Of a DNA stretch of 64,000 nt, positions 40,725-49,623 are shown in pieces. The notes below the pieces were generated by a model, which saw only the letters and a program-made list of their open reading frames with translations, was not told where the DNA came from and made no database searches. Position 1 is the stretch's first letter; each line of letters opens with the position of its first letter. Made by a program: the position numbers and the translations under genes. Source of the DNA: Clostridiales bacterium (GTDB lineage: Bacteria > Bacillota > Clostridia > Oscillospirales > Oscillospiraceae); the NCBI GenBank assembly GCA_025757645.1, contig CP107216.1, positions 681,501-745,500 on the forward strand, given 5' to 3'.

Positions 40725-41698
40725 GCGGCGATCTCCTTTCTGCACCAGCGCTTACCCAGGCGCACAAGCAGCCGGACCCAGCCGATGACCATGCGGATGA
40801 ACAGCCAGATGGCCAGCCAGATCACGACCAGCGCGATGGCGATCACGGCGGCGCCGCCGCCGAGCAGGATGAGCATATCCGCCACCATGGGCAGGCCGAT
40901 GAAGGCCGTTGCGATCAGGCCCACGCCGCCGGCGCCGCACGCGACGCCGATGGCCAGCACGGCCAGATCCAGCACCAGCAGCACGGCCAGCACCGGCACG
41001 CCGATCACGATCGCGCCGAGCGTGTAGAGAACGGCCAGAAAGACGTTCGTCTTGTAGGCCGGCTCGTCCTCGTAATAGGCCTCGTCATAATACCCTTCCT
41101 CGCCGTCGGTGGCGTAGTTCGGGTCGTCATAGTCGTCGTCGCCGGCAGGCTGCTCGTCGTAGTAGCCGTCGTCGCCGGCAGGCTGCTCGTCGTAGTAGCC
41201 GTCGTCGCCGGCGGGTTGCTCGTCGTAGTAGCCGTCGTCACCGGCAGGCTGCTCGTCGTAGTAGCCGTCGTCCGTGGGCTGTTCGTCATAGTAGCCTTCC
41301 TCGGGCTGCTCGTCAAACGAGAACTGACCGTCGAGCACGGGCGCTTCGTCCGTTTCGGGCTCGTCGGGGTTCTCCAGCGGCTCCGGGAACGTGAACGACG
41401 GCGCGGGCTTTTGCGCCGCGGCCGCGGTCATCGGGCGGTACTGCTCGGCACGCGGGCGCGGCTGCGGCGTGCGCTTCGGCGCCTGCTCGGGCGCAACGAC
41501 GGGCGCGGCGGCCGGCGTGACCTTGCCGCTGTCGGCATACCGGATGAGGGCAACGGCCACTTTCGTCGGGTTGCCGATCTCTTGAATGAGGCGCTCCTCA
41601 TCGGGGGCGTTATCAAACATGTTCTCCATCTGCGCGATGAGCGCCTGACGGGTATTGTCGTCGGTGATCAGGCCGAGCAGGCTGCTGATCTCCGCCAT
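40721..41698 (-). CDS. HAAS/DUF1700-like membrane protein with acidic GYYDEQPAGDD repeats
   Basis: 325 aa. Residues 1-60 are a small helical domain (LLGLITDDNTRQALIAQMENMF, EERLIQEIGNPTKVAVALI), like the N-terminal HAAS region of DUF1700 proteins that pair with PadR regulators. A Pro/Ala-rich linker follows, then one GYYDEQPTDD and four GYYDEQPAGDD repeats (residues 135-188), then four or so hydrophobic helices to a basic end. No PadR gene is adjacent. The repeats are encoded by near-identical 33-nt units, so copy number may vary between strains. Function unknown. Confidence 0.72.
   Translation of the reverse strand: MAEISSLLGLITDDNTRQALIAQMENMFDNAPDEERLIQEIGNPTKVAVALIRYADSGKVTPAAAPVVAPEQAPKRTPQPRPRAEQYRPMTAAAAQKPAPSFTFPEPLENPDEPETDEAPVLDGQFSFDEQPEEGYYDEQPTDDGYYDEQPAGDDGYYDEQPAGDDGYYDEQPAGDDGYYDEQPAGDDDYDDPNYATDGEEGYYDEAYYEDEPAYKTNVFLAVLYTLGAIVIGVPVLAVLLVLDLAVLAIGVACGAGGVGLIATAFIGLPMVADMLILLGGGAAVIAIALVVIWLAIWLFIRMVIGWVRLLVRLGKRWCRKEIAA
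41135..41296. repeat. Tandem 33-bp coding repeats
   Basis: Four nearly identical 33-bp units and one 30-bp variant encode the acidic Tyr-rich repeats; unit differences are single synonymous changes. Confidence 0.9.
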
Positions 41699-41773
41699 GT
41701 AACTCTGTCTGTTAATAGATGGTCACCTCCAGGGGGTTCGATTGCATCTTGAAATAGCATCACTAATTTACAT

Positions 41774-41802
41774 ATTATATTGCACGAATGGTGTGCGGTC
41801 AA
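41774..41802 (-). promoter_or_regulatory. Promoter of the repeat-protein gene
   Basis: Minus strand TTGACC (41797-41802), 17-nt spacer, TATAAT (41774-41779). Confidence 0.75.
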
Positions 41803-41836
41803 GCCCGAAATGCACTTTTCGACCGGATTCGGGTGC

Positions 41837-41865
41837 TTGACAGGCGGCCTGCGGCGGGGTATCCT
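41837..41865 (+). promoter_or_regulatory. Promoter of the acidic-tail membrane protein gene
   Basis: TTGACA (41837-41842), 17-nt spacer, TATCCT (41860-41865). Confidence 0.65.
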
Positions 41866-41912
41866 GAGGAAAAAGGACCGGTTTTCCGAAAAACCGGAAA
41901 GGAGTGGAACGC

Positions 41913-42344
41913 ATGGAACAAGAGCGCCCCTACACCGAAACGGAACCCGAAACCGCGGCCGAAACCGTCGAAACTGTGCCCGAGACGGCCGAAACGCCGG
42001 CCGAAACGGGCGAGCCCGCGCCGAAACAGCCGCGCGAGTCGTTTTTCCGCCGCCAGCGCCGCGAGCTTTCAGACGCCTGGCGCGAGATCTACTGCAACAG
42101 CCGCGCGCGGCGCATCCGCACGTGGCAGATCGCGGTGTTCGCACTGCTGATCGTGGAGGTGACGGTCATGGCCGTCGCGCTCAACCCGGTCTACTGGATC
42201 GGCACCGGCCTGCTCGTGTTCTGGTGCGTGGGCCAGCTGTTTGACCGCCGGCCGGCGCGGCACTCCGTCGCCGCGGTCGTGATGTACTTTCTCATCGCCG
42301 TCATGATCGGAATTTTCGCGGTGCAGGAGCTGCTTGGCGCTTGA
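41913..42344 (+). CDS. Membrane protein with Glu/Thr/Pro-rich N-terminal tail
   Basis: 143 aa. Residues 1-40 are low-complexity acidic (repeats of ET-P/A-E-T), 41-70 basic (FFRRQRRELSDAWREIYCNSRARR), then three hydrophobic helices. ATG chosen (MEQERPYTE) with AAAGGAG 8 nt upstream; a GTG three codons earlier is possible. Family not recognised. The stop codon lies inside the proS promoter. Confidence 0.65.
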   Translation: MEQERPYTETEPETAAETVETVPETAETPAETGEPAPKQPRESFFRRQRRELSDAWREIYCNSRARRIRTWQIAVFALLIVEVTVMAVALNPVYWIGTGLLVFWCVGQLFDRRPARHSVAAVVMYFLIAVMIGIFAVQELLGA

Positions 42345-42369
42345 CAAGCGGCGGCGGATTCTATACACT
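42341..42369 (+). promoter_or_regulatory. proS promoter
   Basis: TTGACA (42341-42346), 17-nt spacer, TACACT (42364-42369). No T-box leader is visible in the ~75-nt 5' UTR. Confidence 0.6.
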
Positions 42370-42443
42370 ATATAAGTTACCCCATACATTATGAATACGC
42401 CCGCGCGGGATCTCTGCGCGGCATACAGAGGAGTGTTGCGCTT

Positions 42444-43880
42444 ATGGCCAAAGAAAAGAAGGTCGAGCAGATCACCGATATGGAAGTCGACTTCGCCCAG
42501 TGGTTCACCGACGTGTGTATCAAGGCGGAGCTCGTGGACTATTCCGATGTCAAGGGCCTGTTCATCATGCGCCCGTATGGCTACGCCATCTGGGAGAACA
42601 TCCAGAAGATACTCGACGGCAAGTTCAAGGCGACCGGCCACCAGAACGTGGCCATGCCGATGCTGATCCCCGAGAGCCTGCTGCAGAAGGAGAAGGATCA
42701 CGTCGAGGGCTTCGCGCCCGAGTGCGCGTGGGTCACGATGGGCGGCAGCGAGGAGCTGCCGGAGCGCCTGTGCGTGCGCCCGACGTCCGAGACGCTCTTC
42801 TGCCAGCACTGGAGCCACATCGTGCACAGCTGGCGCGACCTGCCGTGCCTGTATAACCAGTGGTGCAGCGTCATGCGCTGGGAAAAGACCACCCGCCCGT
42901 TCCTGCGCGGGCGTGAGTTCCTCTGGCAGGAGGGCCACACCCTGCACGCCACTGAGGCCGAGGCCCGCAAGGAGACGCTGCAGATGCTCGAAATTTATGC
43001 CGAGACCTGCGAGCAGGAGCTGGCCATGCCTGTCATCCGCGGCAACAAGACCGACAAGGAGAAGTTCGCCGGCGCCGAAAACACCTACACCATCGAGTGC
43101 ATGATGCACGACCACAAGGCGCTCCAGTCCGGCACGAGCCACTACTTCGGCGACGGGTTTGCCCGCGCGTTCGATATCACCTACACCGACAAGAACAACC
43201 AGCAGGCCTATCCGCACCAGACCTCGTGGGGCATGTCCACGCGCGTTATCGGCGGCCTCATCATGACCCACGGCGACAACAACGGTCTCGTCCTGCCGCC
43301 GCACATTGCGCCGATCCAGGTCATCGTGCTGCCCATCGCGGCGCACAAGCCCGGCGTGACCGAGAAGGCCGAGGAGCTCATCGCGCGCCTGAAGGCCGCC
43401 GGCCTGCGCGCGCAGGGCGACTTCAGCGACAACAGCCCCGGCTGGAAGTTCGCCAACTGGGAGATGAAGGGCGTGCCGCTGCGCGTCGAGATCGGCCCGA
43501 AGGACATCGAGGCCGGCCACTGCGTCGCCGTCCGCCGCGACAACGGCGAGAAGATCACCGTCGCGCTCGATGAGCTGGAGGCGCGCATCCCTGAGCTGCT
43601 CGAGACCGTGCAGCAGGGCCTGTTCGACAAGGCCAAGCGCAACCTCGACGAGCACACCTATGCTGCGCACTCGCTGGCCGAGGCCAAGGAACTGCAGGAG
43701 AAAAACGGCGGCTTCATCAAGACCATGTGGTGCGGCGACCTCGCCTGCGAGCTCGAGATGAAGGACAAGGCCGGCATGTCCAGCCGCTGCATCCCGTTTG
43801 AGCAGGAGCACCTCGACGATGTGTGCCCCGTGTGCGGCAAGCCCGCCAAGTGCATGATCTACTGGGGCGTGGCGTACTGA
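42444..43880 (+). CDS. proS: Prolyl-tRNA synthetase, short eukaryote/archaeal-like form (ProS type 3)
   Basis: 478 aa. Class II motifs: motif 2 in RWEKTTRPFLRGREFLWQEGHT (about 147-168), motif 3 near SWGMSTRVIGGLIMTHGDNNGLVLPPHIAPIQV, then an anticodon-binding domain and a C-terminal zinc-type domain with four Cys (MWCGDLACE... and VCPVCGKPAKC) ending WGVAY. There is no INS editing insertion, as expected for this form. This ProS type occurs in many Clostridia. Confidence 0.96.
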   Translation: MAKEKKVEQITDMEVDFAQWFTDVCIKAELVDYSDVKGLFIMRPYGYAIWENIQKILDGKFKATGHQNVAMPMLIPESLLQKEKDHVEGFAPECAWVTMGGSEELPERLCVRPTSETLFCQHWSHIVHSWRDLPCLYNQWCSVMRWEKTTRPFLRGREFLWQEGHTLHATEAEARKETLQMLEIYAETCEQELAMPVIRGNKTDKEKFAGAENTYTIECMMHDHKALQSGTSHYFGDGFARAFDITYTDKNNQQAYPHQTSWGMSTRVIGGLIMTHGDNNGLVLPPHIAPIQVIVLPIAAHKPGVTEKAEELIARLKAAGLRAQGDFSDNSPGWKFANWEMKGVPLRVEIGPKDIEAGHCVAVRRDNGEKITVALDELEARIPELLETVQQGLFDKAKRNLDEHTYAAHSLAEAKELQEKNGGFIKTMWCGDLACELEMKDKAGMSSRCIPFEQEHLDDVCPVCGKPAKCMIYWGVAY

Positions 43881-43904
43881 GCGCTCCCAAAACAGAAAAA
43901 CCAA

Positions 43905-43938
43905 CCGCCCGCTGCGATCGCAGTGGGCGGCCTTTTTT
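43905..43938 (+). terminator. proS terminator
   Basis: CCGCCCGCTGC-GATC-GCAGTGGGCGG with six T residues; the T run ends at the stop of the convergent GH2 gene. Confidence 0.88.
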
Positions 43939-45638
43939 CACTCGTTTTCGATATAGAAGATCTTGTGCAGTGTCTGCACCGGGAGCTTCACGATGCTGCG
44001 GTCATAGGTCACGAGACCGTTGAGCTCGTGCTCCACGTCGCTCAGCTGCGTGTACACCGCGGCGCTGAGGCCCTGCGCGATGGCGGGGCGGATCTGCTCG
44101 TCATAGAGCGCCTGGAGCGCGTACTCGAGCGAGAGCGGGGCGTCGCACGTCTTGTAGCCGACGCTCTTGCCGCCGATGGCGTGGCCCTCGACGCGGTGGA
44201 CATAGCCGCCGAACTCCGACAGCAGCGTGGCGCGGCCGAGCTTATCGGGCTGGAACCTGTACTTCTGGAAATACACGTGCAGGCTGCGCACATCGCCGAA
44301 GCCCTGATCGTGCCAGCCGCTGGCCGGGTCGATCGTGCGCGTCTTGTCCACGGACCGGATGACCTGCACGGCCGTCTGGCTGTCAAACTGACCCCAGCCC
44401 TCGTTGAACGGCACCCACACGGCGATGCACGGGTGGTTGTAGAGCGTGGTGACCATGTCGCGCAGCTCGTTCAAAAACGCCTTGCGCGCCGTCACGTTCG
44501 TGCGGCCGAAGAGGGGATACCAGCTGTCGTCGAGATGCCAGCCCGTCACGAGCGGGGTGGAGACGATGAGCGGGTCGTAGCGCCTGCCGCCGCAGGGCAT
44601 GTCCTGCCAGACGAGCATGCCCAGCCGGTCGCAGTGATAGTACCAGCGGTCGCACTCGACCTTGATGTGCTTGCGCAGCATGTTGAAGCCCATGTCCTTG
44701 GCCAGCTGGATGTCGTAGACGAGCGCGTCGTCGCTCGGCGCGGTGTAGAGTCCGTCCGGCCAGTAGCCCTGGTCGAGCAGGCCGTTGTGAAAATACGGTT
44801 TGCCGTTGAGAAACAGGCGGCGCACGCCGTCCTTGTCCGTCTCGACGCTGCACTTGCGCATGGCAAAGTAGCTGTAGACCGTGTCGTCCCCGAGCGTCAC
44901 ACTGAAGGGGTAGAGCGTCGGGTGCTCCGGCGACCAGGGGCGAAACGACTGCACCGGCACGTGCGCCGGCACGCCCGCGGGGAACGTGAAGCGCTTGCCC
45001 TCGAGGTCGATCGTGCACTGACCTTCGCCCGCGACGGTGATCTCCACCTGATGCGCGTCAAACAGCGGCGTCACGTGCAGGGAGCGGATGTAGTTCTGCG
45101 GCACGCTCTCGAGCCAGACCGTCTGCCAGATGCCGCTCTGCGGCGTGTACCAGATGCCGTGCGGGTGCAGCGTCTGCTTGCCGCGCGGGAGCTGGGACTT
45201 GTTCGTCGCGTCGCGCACGCACACAAGGATCGTGTTTTCCTTGGCCAGCACCTCGGTGATGTCCACCGTGAACGGCAGGTAGCCGCCCGTGTGCGTGGCC
45301 AGCTCCACGCCGTTGCACCACACGGTCGCGGTCTGGTCGACCGCGCCGAAGTGCAGCAGCACGCGGCCGACGTTGAATCCGTCCGGCAGCGTGACCGTGC
45401 GGATGTACCACAGGTATTCCTCCGGCTGCAGGACGTGCCCCACGCCGGACAGCTCGCTCTCGGGCGAGAAGGGCACAAGGATCGTGCCGTCGGCCTGCGC
45501 GGGCTTGTTTGCGCTCGTCGTGATCGCGTAGCTCCACGGGCCGTTGAGATTCAGGTAGCTGTCGCGCACCATCTGCGGCCGGGGATACTCCGGCAGGGGC
45601 TGCGCGCGGTCGAGCGTATCCGCCCAGGGTGTCAGCAT
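43938..45638 (-). CDS. Glycoside hydrolase family 2 enzyme
   Basis: 566 aa, cytoplasmic (no signal peptide). A jelly-roll sugar-binding domain (GPWSYAITT, YLWYIRTVTLPDGFNVGRVLLHFGAVDQTATVWCNG) is followed by a short Ig-like domain and a TIM barrel. The acid/base is in VPFNEGWGQFD (Glu about 412) and the nucleophile is in LLSEFGGYVH (Glu about 474). Shorter than LacZ and closer in size to beta-glucuronidase or small beta-galactosidases; specificity is not readable. AGGAGG precedes the ATG. No sugar transporter is adjacent. Confidence 0.9.
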   Translation of the reverse strand: MLTPWADTLDRAQPLPEYPRPQMVRDSYLNLNGPWSYAITTSANKPAQADGTILVPFSPESELSGVGHVLQPEEYLWYIRTVTLPDGFNVGRVLLHFGAVDQTATVWCNGVELATHTGGYLPFTVDITEVLAKENTILVCVRDATNKSQLPRGKQTLHPHGIWYTPQSGIWQTVWLESVPQNYIRSLHVTPLFDAHQVEITVAGEGQCTIDLEGKRFTFPAGVPAHVPVQSFRPWSPEHPTLYPFSVTLGDDTVYSYFAMRKCSVETDKDGVRRLFLNGKPYFHNGLLDQGYWPDGLYTAPSDDALVYDIQLAKDMGFNMLRKHIKVECDRWYYHCDRLGMLVWQDMPCGGRRYDPLIVSTPLVTGWHLDDSWYPLFGRTNVTARKAFLNELRDMVTTLYNHPCIAVWVPFNEGWGQFDSQTAVQVIRSVDKTRTIDPASGWHDQGFGDVRSLHVYFQKYRFQPDKLGRATLLSEFGGYVHRVEGHAIGGKSVGYKTCDAPLSLEYALQALYDEQIRPAIAQGLSAAVYTQLSDVEHELNGLVTYDRSIVKLPVQTLHKIFYIENE

Positions 45639-45943
45639 AACGTGGCCTCCTTTCTGCCGGCGGCGCGCCGGCAGCGCATTTGCTATCTATTTTACAGGAT
45701 TTTTCCGCGCTTGTTAAGCCCCGGACGCGGATTTTTTTCCGCGCCGCGGACCGCGGCGGCGAAAAATCCAGCCAATATGCACAAAATGTTGCAAAGTTTC
45801 CGGAAATGTTGGATTTGTCAGCTTTTTTGCAGGTTCGTTAATATTTAAATTAGTACAATTTGATGTTTTTCCGCCATTTTTGGTGGACGAAATTAGGTTG
45901 GCGTGCTAATATATGTGGGTCAAAAAATAGAGAGGTGATGCAA
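45639..45943. other. Gap between GH2 and rnfC
   Basis: AT-richer than its surroundings. It holds a CTGCCGGCG/CGCCGGCAG hairpin (45656-45676) in the GH2 5' UTR and, toward rnfC, a likely promoter. A GCGCGG-rich palindromic patch lies near 45740-45765. No ORF is supported. Confidence 0.5.
45884..45912 (+). promoter_or_regulatory. Likely rnf operon promoter
   Basis: TGGACG (45884-45889), 17-nt spacer, TAATAT (45907-45912), 32 nt upstream of rnfC. Confidence 0.5.
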
Positions 45944-47299
45944 ATGCCCTTTAAGTTTCATGGCGGAGTTCATCCCAACTACATGAAGGCGCCGGATGTC
46001 CCGGTGACCGTCATTGCTCCTCCGCCGCAGGTCGTGCTCCCGATGATGCAGCATATCGGCGCACCCTGCAAACCGCTGGTCGCGGTGGGCGATTATGTGA
46101 AGATGGGTCAGAAGATCGCTGACAATCCGGCACCCGTCTCCGCTCCCATCCACGCGACGGTCTCCGGTAAGGTGATCGCCATCGAGCCGAGACCCCACCC
46201 CCTGGGCGATATGATCCCCGCGATCGTGATCGAAAATGACTTCCAGGACACCCCCTGCACGGATCTCGCGCCCCTGACGCCCGAGCAGATGAAGGATCCC
46301 GAAGCCATCCTTGACCGCATCCGCGAGGCCGGTATCGTCGGTCACGGCGGTGCCATGTTCCCGACCGCGTTCAAGATCCGCGGCGGCCTTGGCAAAGTCG
46401 ATACCCTCATCATCAACGGCGCAGAGTGCGAGCCGTACCTCAACGGCGACCACCTGACCATGAAGAACCACCCCGAGGAGCTGCTCAAGGGCATCGAGCT
46501 GGCGCGCATCGCGTCCGGCCTCGACAAGGCTTACTATGGCATCGAGAAGAACAAGCAGGACGCCATCGACCTGCTCCTGTCCAAAAACCCCGCGCAGTAC
46601 GGCGTGGAGATCGTGCCGGAGAACGTCAAGTACCCGCAGGGCGCTGAGAAGATGCAGATCAAGGCCATCACGAACCGTGAGGTCAAGCCCGGCGGCCTGC
46701 CGTCCGGCGTCGGCTGCAACGTCATCAGTACCCAGACGGCTTACGCCATCTACCGCGCCTGCTACGAAGGCATGCCCAGCATCGAGCGTGTCCTTACCGT
46801 TGCCGGCAGCGCCATGGGCGATAAGTCCTACAACCTGCAGTGCCGCTTCGGCACGCCGTTCAGCTACATCGTCGAGCAGTGCGGCGGCTTCGTCGTCGAG
46901 CCGAAGAAGATCGTCCTCGGCGGCCCCATGATGGGCCTGATCGCCACGAATCTCGAGGCGCCCAACATCAAGGGCACCGCGGGCATCCTGTTCTTCACCG
47001 ACAAGGAAGACCGCTCCGTCGAGAATCCGACGTGCATCCACTGCGGCAAGTGCCTGACCGTCTGCCCGATGAAGCTCGAGCCGCTGTACATGTATAAGTA
47101 CTATCAGAAGCGCGACTTCGAGAATATGCAGAAGTATCACATTCTCGACTGCTTCGAGTGCGGCAGCTGCTCGTACAATTGCCCGGGCCGTCTGCCCCTG
47201 ACCCATACCTTCAAGACCGCGAAGCTCCTCTTCGCCGCCCGCGCGGCCGAAGAAAAGGCCCGCGCGGAAGCCGCTGCAAAGGAGGCTGAAACGAAATGA
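45944..47299 (+). CDS. rnfC: Rnf complex subunit RnfC
   Basis: 451 aa, membrane-associated NADH-side subunit of the ferredoxin:NAD+ oxidoreductase. It begins MPFKFHGGVHPNYMKAPD; an ATG two codons earlier is also possible. The NADH/FMN-binding Rossmann-like block includes GHGGAMFPTAFKI and INGAECEPYLNGDH. Two [4Fe-4S] motifs are CIHCGKCLTVCP (about 364) and CFECGSCSYNCP (about 402). First gene of rnfCDGEAB; its end overlaps rnfD. Confidence 0.97.
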   Translation: MPFKFHGGVHPNYMKAPDVPVTVIAPPPQVVLPMMQHIGAPCKPLVAVGDYVKMGQKIADNPAPVSAPIHATVSGKVIAIEPRPHPLGDMIPAIVIENDFQDTPCTDLAPLTPEQMKDPEAILDRIREAGIVGHGGAMFPTAFKIRGGLGKVDTLIINGAECEPYLNGDHLTMKNHPEELLKGIELARIASGLDKAYYGIEKNKQDAIDLLLSKNPAQYGVEIVPENVKYPQGAEKMQIKAITNREVKPGGLPSGVGCNVISTQTAYAIYRACYEGMPSIERVLTVAGSAMGDKSYNLQCRFGTPFSYIVEQCGGFVVEPKKIVLGGPMMGLIATNLEAPNIKGTAGILFFTDKEDRSVENPTCIHCGKCLTVCPMKLEPLYMYKYYQKRDFENMQKYHILDCFECGSCSYNCPGRLPLTHTFKTAKLLFAARAAEEKARAEAAAKEAETK

Positions 47300-48354
47300 C
47301 ACCGAAAGAATATACCTTTGACGCTGCCTATCAGCCTCAGGTTCGCGCCAAGCGCGGCACGCGCGAGATCATGCTCGACGTGATCATCGCCCTGCTCCCG
47401 GCGCTGTGCGTCGGCGTGTGGCAGTTCGGCGCGCAGGCGCTCATCCCGCTGGCCGTGTCCATCGTGTCGTGCGTGTTCTTTGAGTGGGCTTACCGCAAGC
47501 TCATGAAAAAGCCCGACTCCATCGGCGACCTGTCCGCCGTGGTCACGGGCATCCTGCTCGCGTACACCCTGCCGGCCAACTGCAAGTGGTGGCTGCCGAT
47601 CATCGGCGCGTTCTTCGCCATCGTGGTCGTCAAGCAGCTCTACGGCGGCATCGGCAAGAACTTCCTCAACCCGGCGCTCGCCGGCCGTGCGTTCCTGCTC
47701 GCCTCCTACGCGCTGTTCATGACCACCTGGGTCGTGCCCGGCAGCCTGACGTCCGTCATCGGCGCGGACGCGACCACCATGGCCACCCCGCTCAGCTACA
47801 TGAAGGCCGGCGAGGCGCTGCCGCAGTACTTCACTTATAAGTCCATGTTCCTCGGCACCATGCCCGGCTGCCTCGGCGAAGTCAGCGCGCTCGCGCTGCT
47901 CATCGGCGGCGTGTACCTGCTGTGCCGCAAGGTCATCACCTGGCACATCCCCGTGTCGTTCATCGGCACCGTCGCGCTGCTGACGCTCATCTTCGGAAGC
48001 AAAAACGGCGGCGGCTACACCCACGTCGAGTGGATGCTCGACAACCTCCTGTCCGGCGGCCTGCTGCTCGGCGCGTTCTTCATGGCGACCGACTACAGCA
48101 CCAGCCCCGTCACCGCTCCCGGCCGCATCATCTACGGCGTCGGCTGCGGCGCGCTGACCGTGCTCATCCGCGTGTTCGGCGGCTTCCCGGAGGGCGTTTC
48201 CTTTGCCATCCTCATCATGAACTGCTGCGCATGGATGTTCGACAAGCACACCCAGCGCCGTCAGTTCGGCGTCAGCCGTGAGGACGTCAAGGCCAAGAAG
48301 GCCGCTGCAAAGGCTGCGAAGAAAGAAGCAAAGGAGGCTGCTGCAAATGGCTGA
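47296..48354 (+). CDS. rnfD: Rnf complex subunit RnfD
   Basis: 352 aa, multi-pass flavin-carrying subunit. Motifs are NFLNPALAGRAFLLASYA, DATTMATPLSYMKAGE and DYSTSPVTAPGRIIYG; the S-x-D/T-A-T-T/P segment around DATTMATP is where the covalent FMN-Thr is expected. The C-terminal Lys/Ala tail is low complexity. It overlaps rnfC by ATGA and rnfG by 8 nt. Confidence 0.95.
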   Translation: MTPKEYTFDAAYQPQVRAKRGTREIMLDVIIALLPALCVGVWQFGAQALIPLAVSIVSCVFFEWAYRKLMKKPDSIGDLSAVVTGILLAYTLPANCKWWLPIIGAFFAIVVVKQLYGGIGKNFLNPALAGRAFLLASYALFMTTWVVPGSLTSVIGADATTMATPLSYMKAGEALPQYFTYKSMFLGTMPGCLGEVSALALLIGGVYLLCRKVITWHIPVSFIGTVALLTLIFGSKNGGGYTHVEWMLDNLLSGGLLLGAFFMATDYSTSPVTAPGRIIYGVGCGALTVLIRVFGGFPEGVSFAILIMNCCAWMFDKHTQRRQFGVSREDVKAKKAAAKAAKKEAKEAAANG

Positions 48355-48919
48355 AAAGACTGAAAAGAAATCCGGCGGCGGCCAGATCATCAAACTCGCG
48401 CTCGTGCTCTTTGCCGTGTCCGCCATCATGGCGCTGGCCCTCGGTCTCGTCAATGAGCTGACGAAGGACACCATCGCCATGCGCGCGGCCGAGACGACCA
48501 AGAAAGCATATGCCAACGTCCTCGCGGCCGACGAATACACCGAGCAGGCCGATTTTGAGAACGATGGCACCATCACCAAGCTCAGCACCGCCACCACCGG
48601 CGGCCAGCAGGCCGGCTACGTCGCCGAGACCACGTTCTCCGGCGCGCAGGGCATGATCACCATGGTCGTCGGCCTGGACGATGATTATAACTGCACCGGC
48701 GTGTACGTCACCAAGCACTCCGAGACCTCCGGCCTCGGCGCCAAGGCGGCGGACACGAACGAAGGTGCCTGGCGCGACAACCTCGTCGGCCAGGGCGACG
48801 GTATGAAGCTTGCCAAAGACGGCGGCGACATCACCGCCATCTCCGGCGCGACGATCACGTCCCGCGCTGTCGTTACCGAAGTGCAGACCGTCATCAACGC
48901 GGCCAAGTCGCTGGGTTAA
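48347..48919 (+). CDS. rnfG: Rnf complex subunit RnfG
   Basis: 190 aa with one N-terminal membrane helix and an extracytoplasmic FMN-binding domain. SGATITSRAVV contains the Thr to which FMN is covalently attached in this family; KHSETSGLGAKAAD is the conserved H-x-E-T-P/S-G-L-G block. The ATG at 48347 (MAEKTEKK) lies within the rnfD end behind AAAGGAGG. Confidence 0.95.
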   Translation: MAEKTEKKSGGGQIIKLALVLFAVSAIMALALGLVNELTKDTIAMRAAETTKKAYANVLAADEYTEQADFENDGTITKLSTATTGGQQAGYVAETTFSGAQGMITMVVGLDDDYNCTGVYVTKHSETSGLGAKAADTNEGAWRDNLVGQGDGMKLAKDGGDITAISGATITSRAVVTEVQTVINAAKSLG

Positions 48920-48932
48920 GGAGGGCTGAAAC

Positions 48933-49622
48933 ATGAATATCAAACAACAGTTCAAGGAAGGCCTCATTACCAATAACCCGGTCCTCGTGCAGCTCATCGG
49001 CATGTGCGCCACCATGGCCATCACGACTAGCCTCTTCAACGGCATCGGCATGGGCCTGTCCGTGCTCGTCATTCTGACCTGCTGCAATGTGGTCATTTCC
49101 CTCATCCGCAAAGTCATTCCGAACGATATCCGTCTGGCCATCTTCGTGCTGGTCATCGCGGGCTTCGTCACCATCGTTGACCTGCTGCTGCAGGCCTACG
49201 TTCCCGCGCTGAGCGCGTCCCTGGGCGTGTTCATCCCGCTGATCGTTGTTAACTGCATCATCATCGGCCGCGCCGAGGCGTTCTGCCAGAAAAACCCCGT
49301 CGGCCCGTCGTTCTTCGACGGCATCTTCCAGGGCCTCGGCTACACGCTCGTGCTCATCGCCATGTGCGTCATCCGTGAGCTGCTCGGCAAGGGCTCGTTC
49401 GGCACCGGCATCATCAACACCATCGACGGTGTCATCGGCACCGGCAACGGCATTCAGATCTTCCCGTCCGAGTACGGCGCGCTCGTGCTCACGCTCCCGA
49501 TCGGCGGCTTCATCACCCTCGGCTGCCTGATTGCGCTCATGCAGTACGCGCTGCGCAAGTCTGCCGAGAAGAAGGAAGCCAAGGAAAAAGCGCTCGCAGC
49601 GCAGGAAAAGGAGGCGGCATAA
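48933..49622 (+). CDS. rnfE: Rnf complex subunit RnfE
   Basis: 229 aa, six-helix membrane subunit related to NqrD. FKEGLITNNPVLVQLIGMCATMAITTS and IPLIVVNCIIIGRAEAFCQKNPVGPSFFDGIFQGLGYT are family blocks; Cys residues in helices (TCCNVV, VVNCII) are positioned to share the intramembrane Fe-S centre with RnfA. A Lys/Glu-rich tail follows. Ribosome site AAGGAGGG. Confidence 0.95.
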   Translation: MNIKQQFKEGLITNNPVLVQLIGMCATMAITTSLFNGIGMGLSVLVILTCCNVVISLIRKVIPNDIRLAIFVLVIAGFVTIVDLLLQAYVPALSASLGVFIPLIVVNCIIIGRAEAFCQKNPVGPSFFDGIFQGLGYTLVLIAMCVIRELLGKGSFGTGIINTIDGVIGTGNGIQIFPSEYGALVLTLPIGGFITLGCLIALMQYALRKSAEKKEAKEKALAAQEKEAA

Positions 49623-49623
49623 C

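Noticed and set aside
41135..41296. Regular 33-bp repeats resembling a CRISPR array
   Set aside because: The units are contiguous without spacers, in frame, and encode protein repeats.
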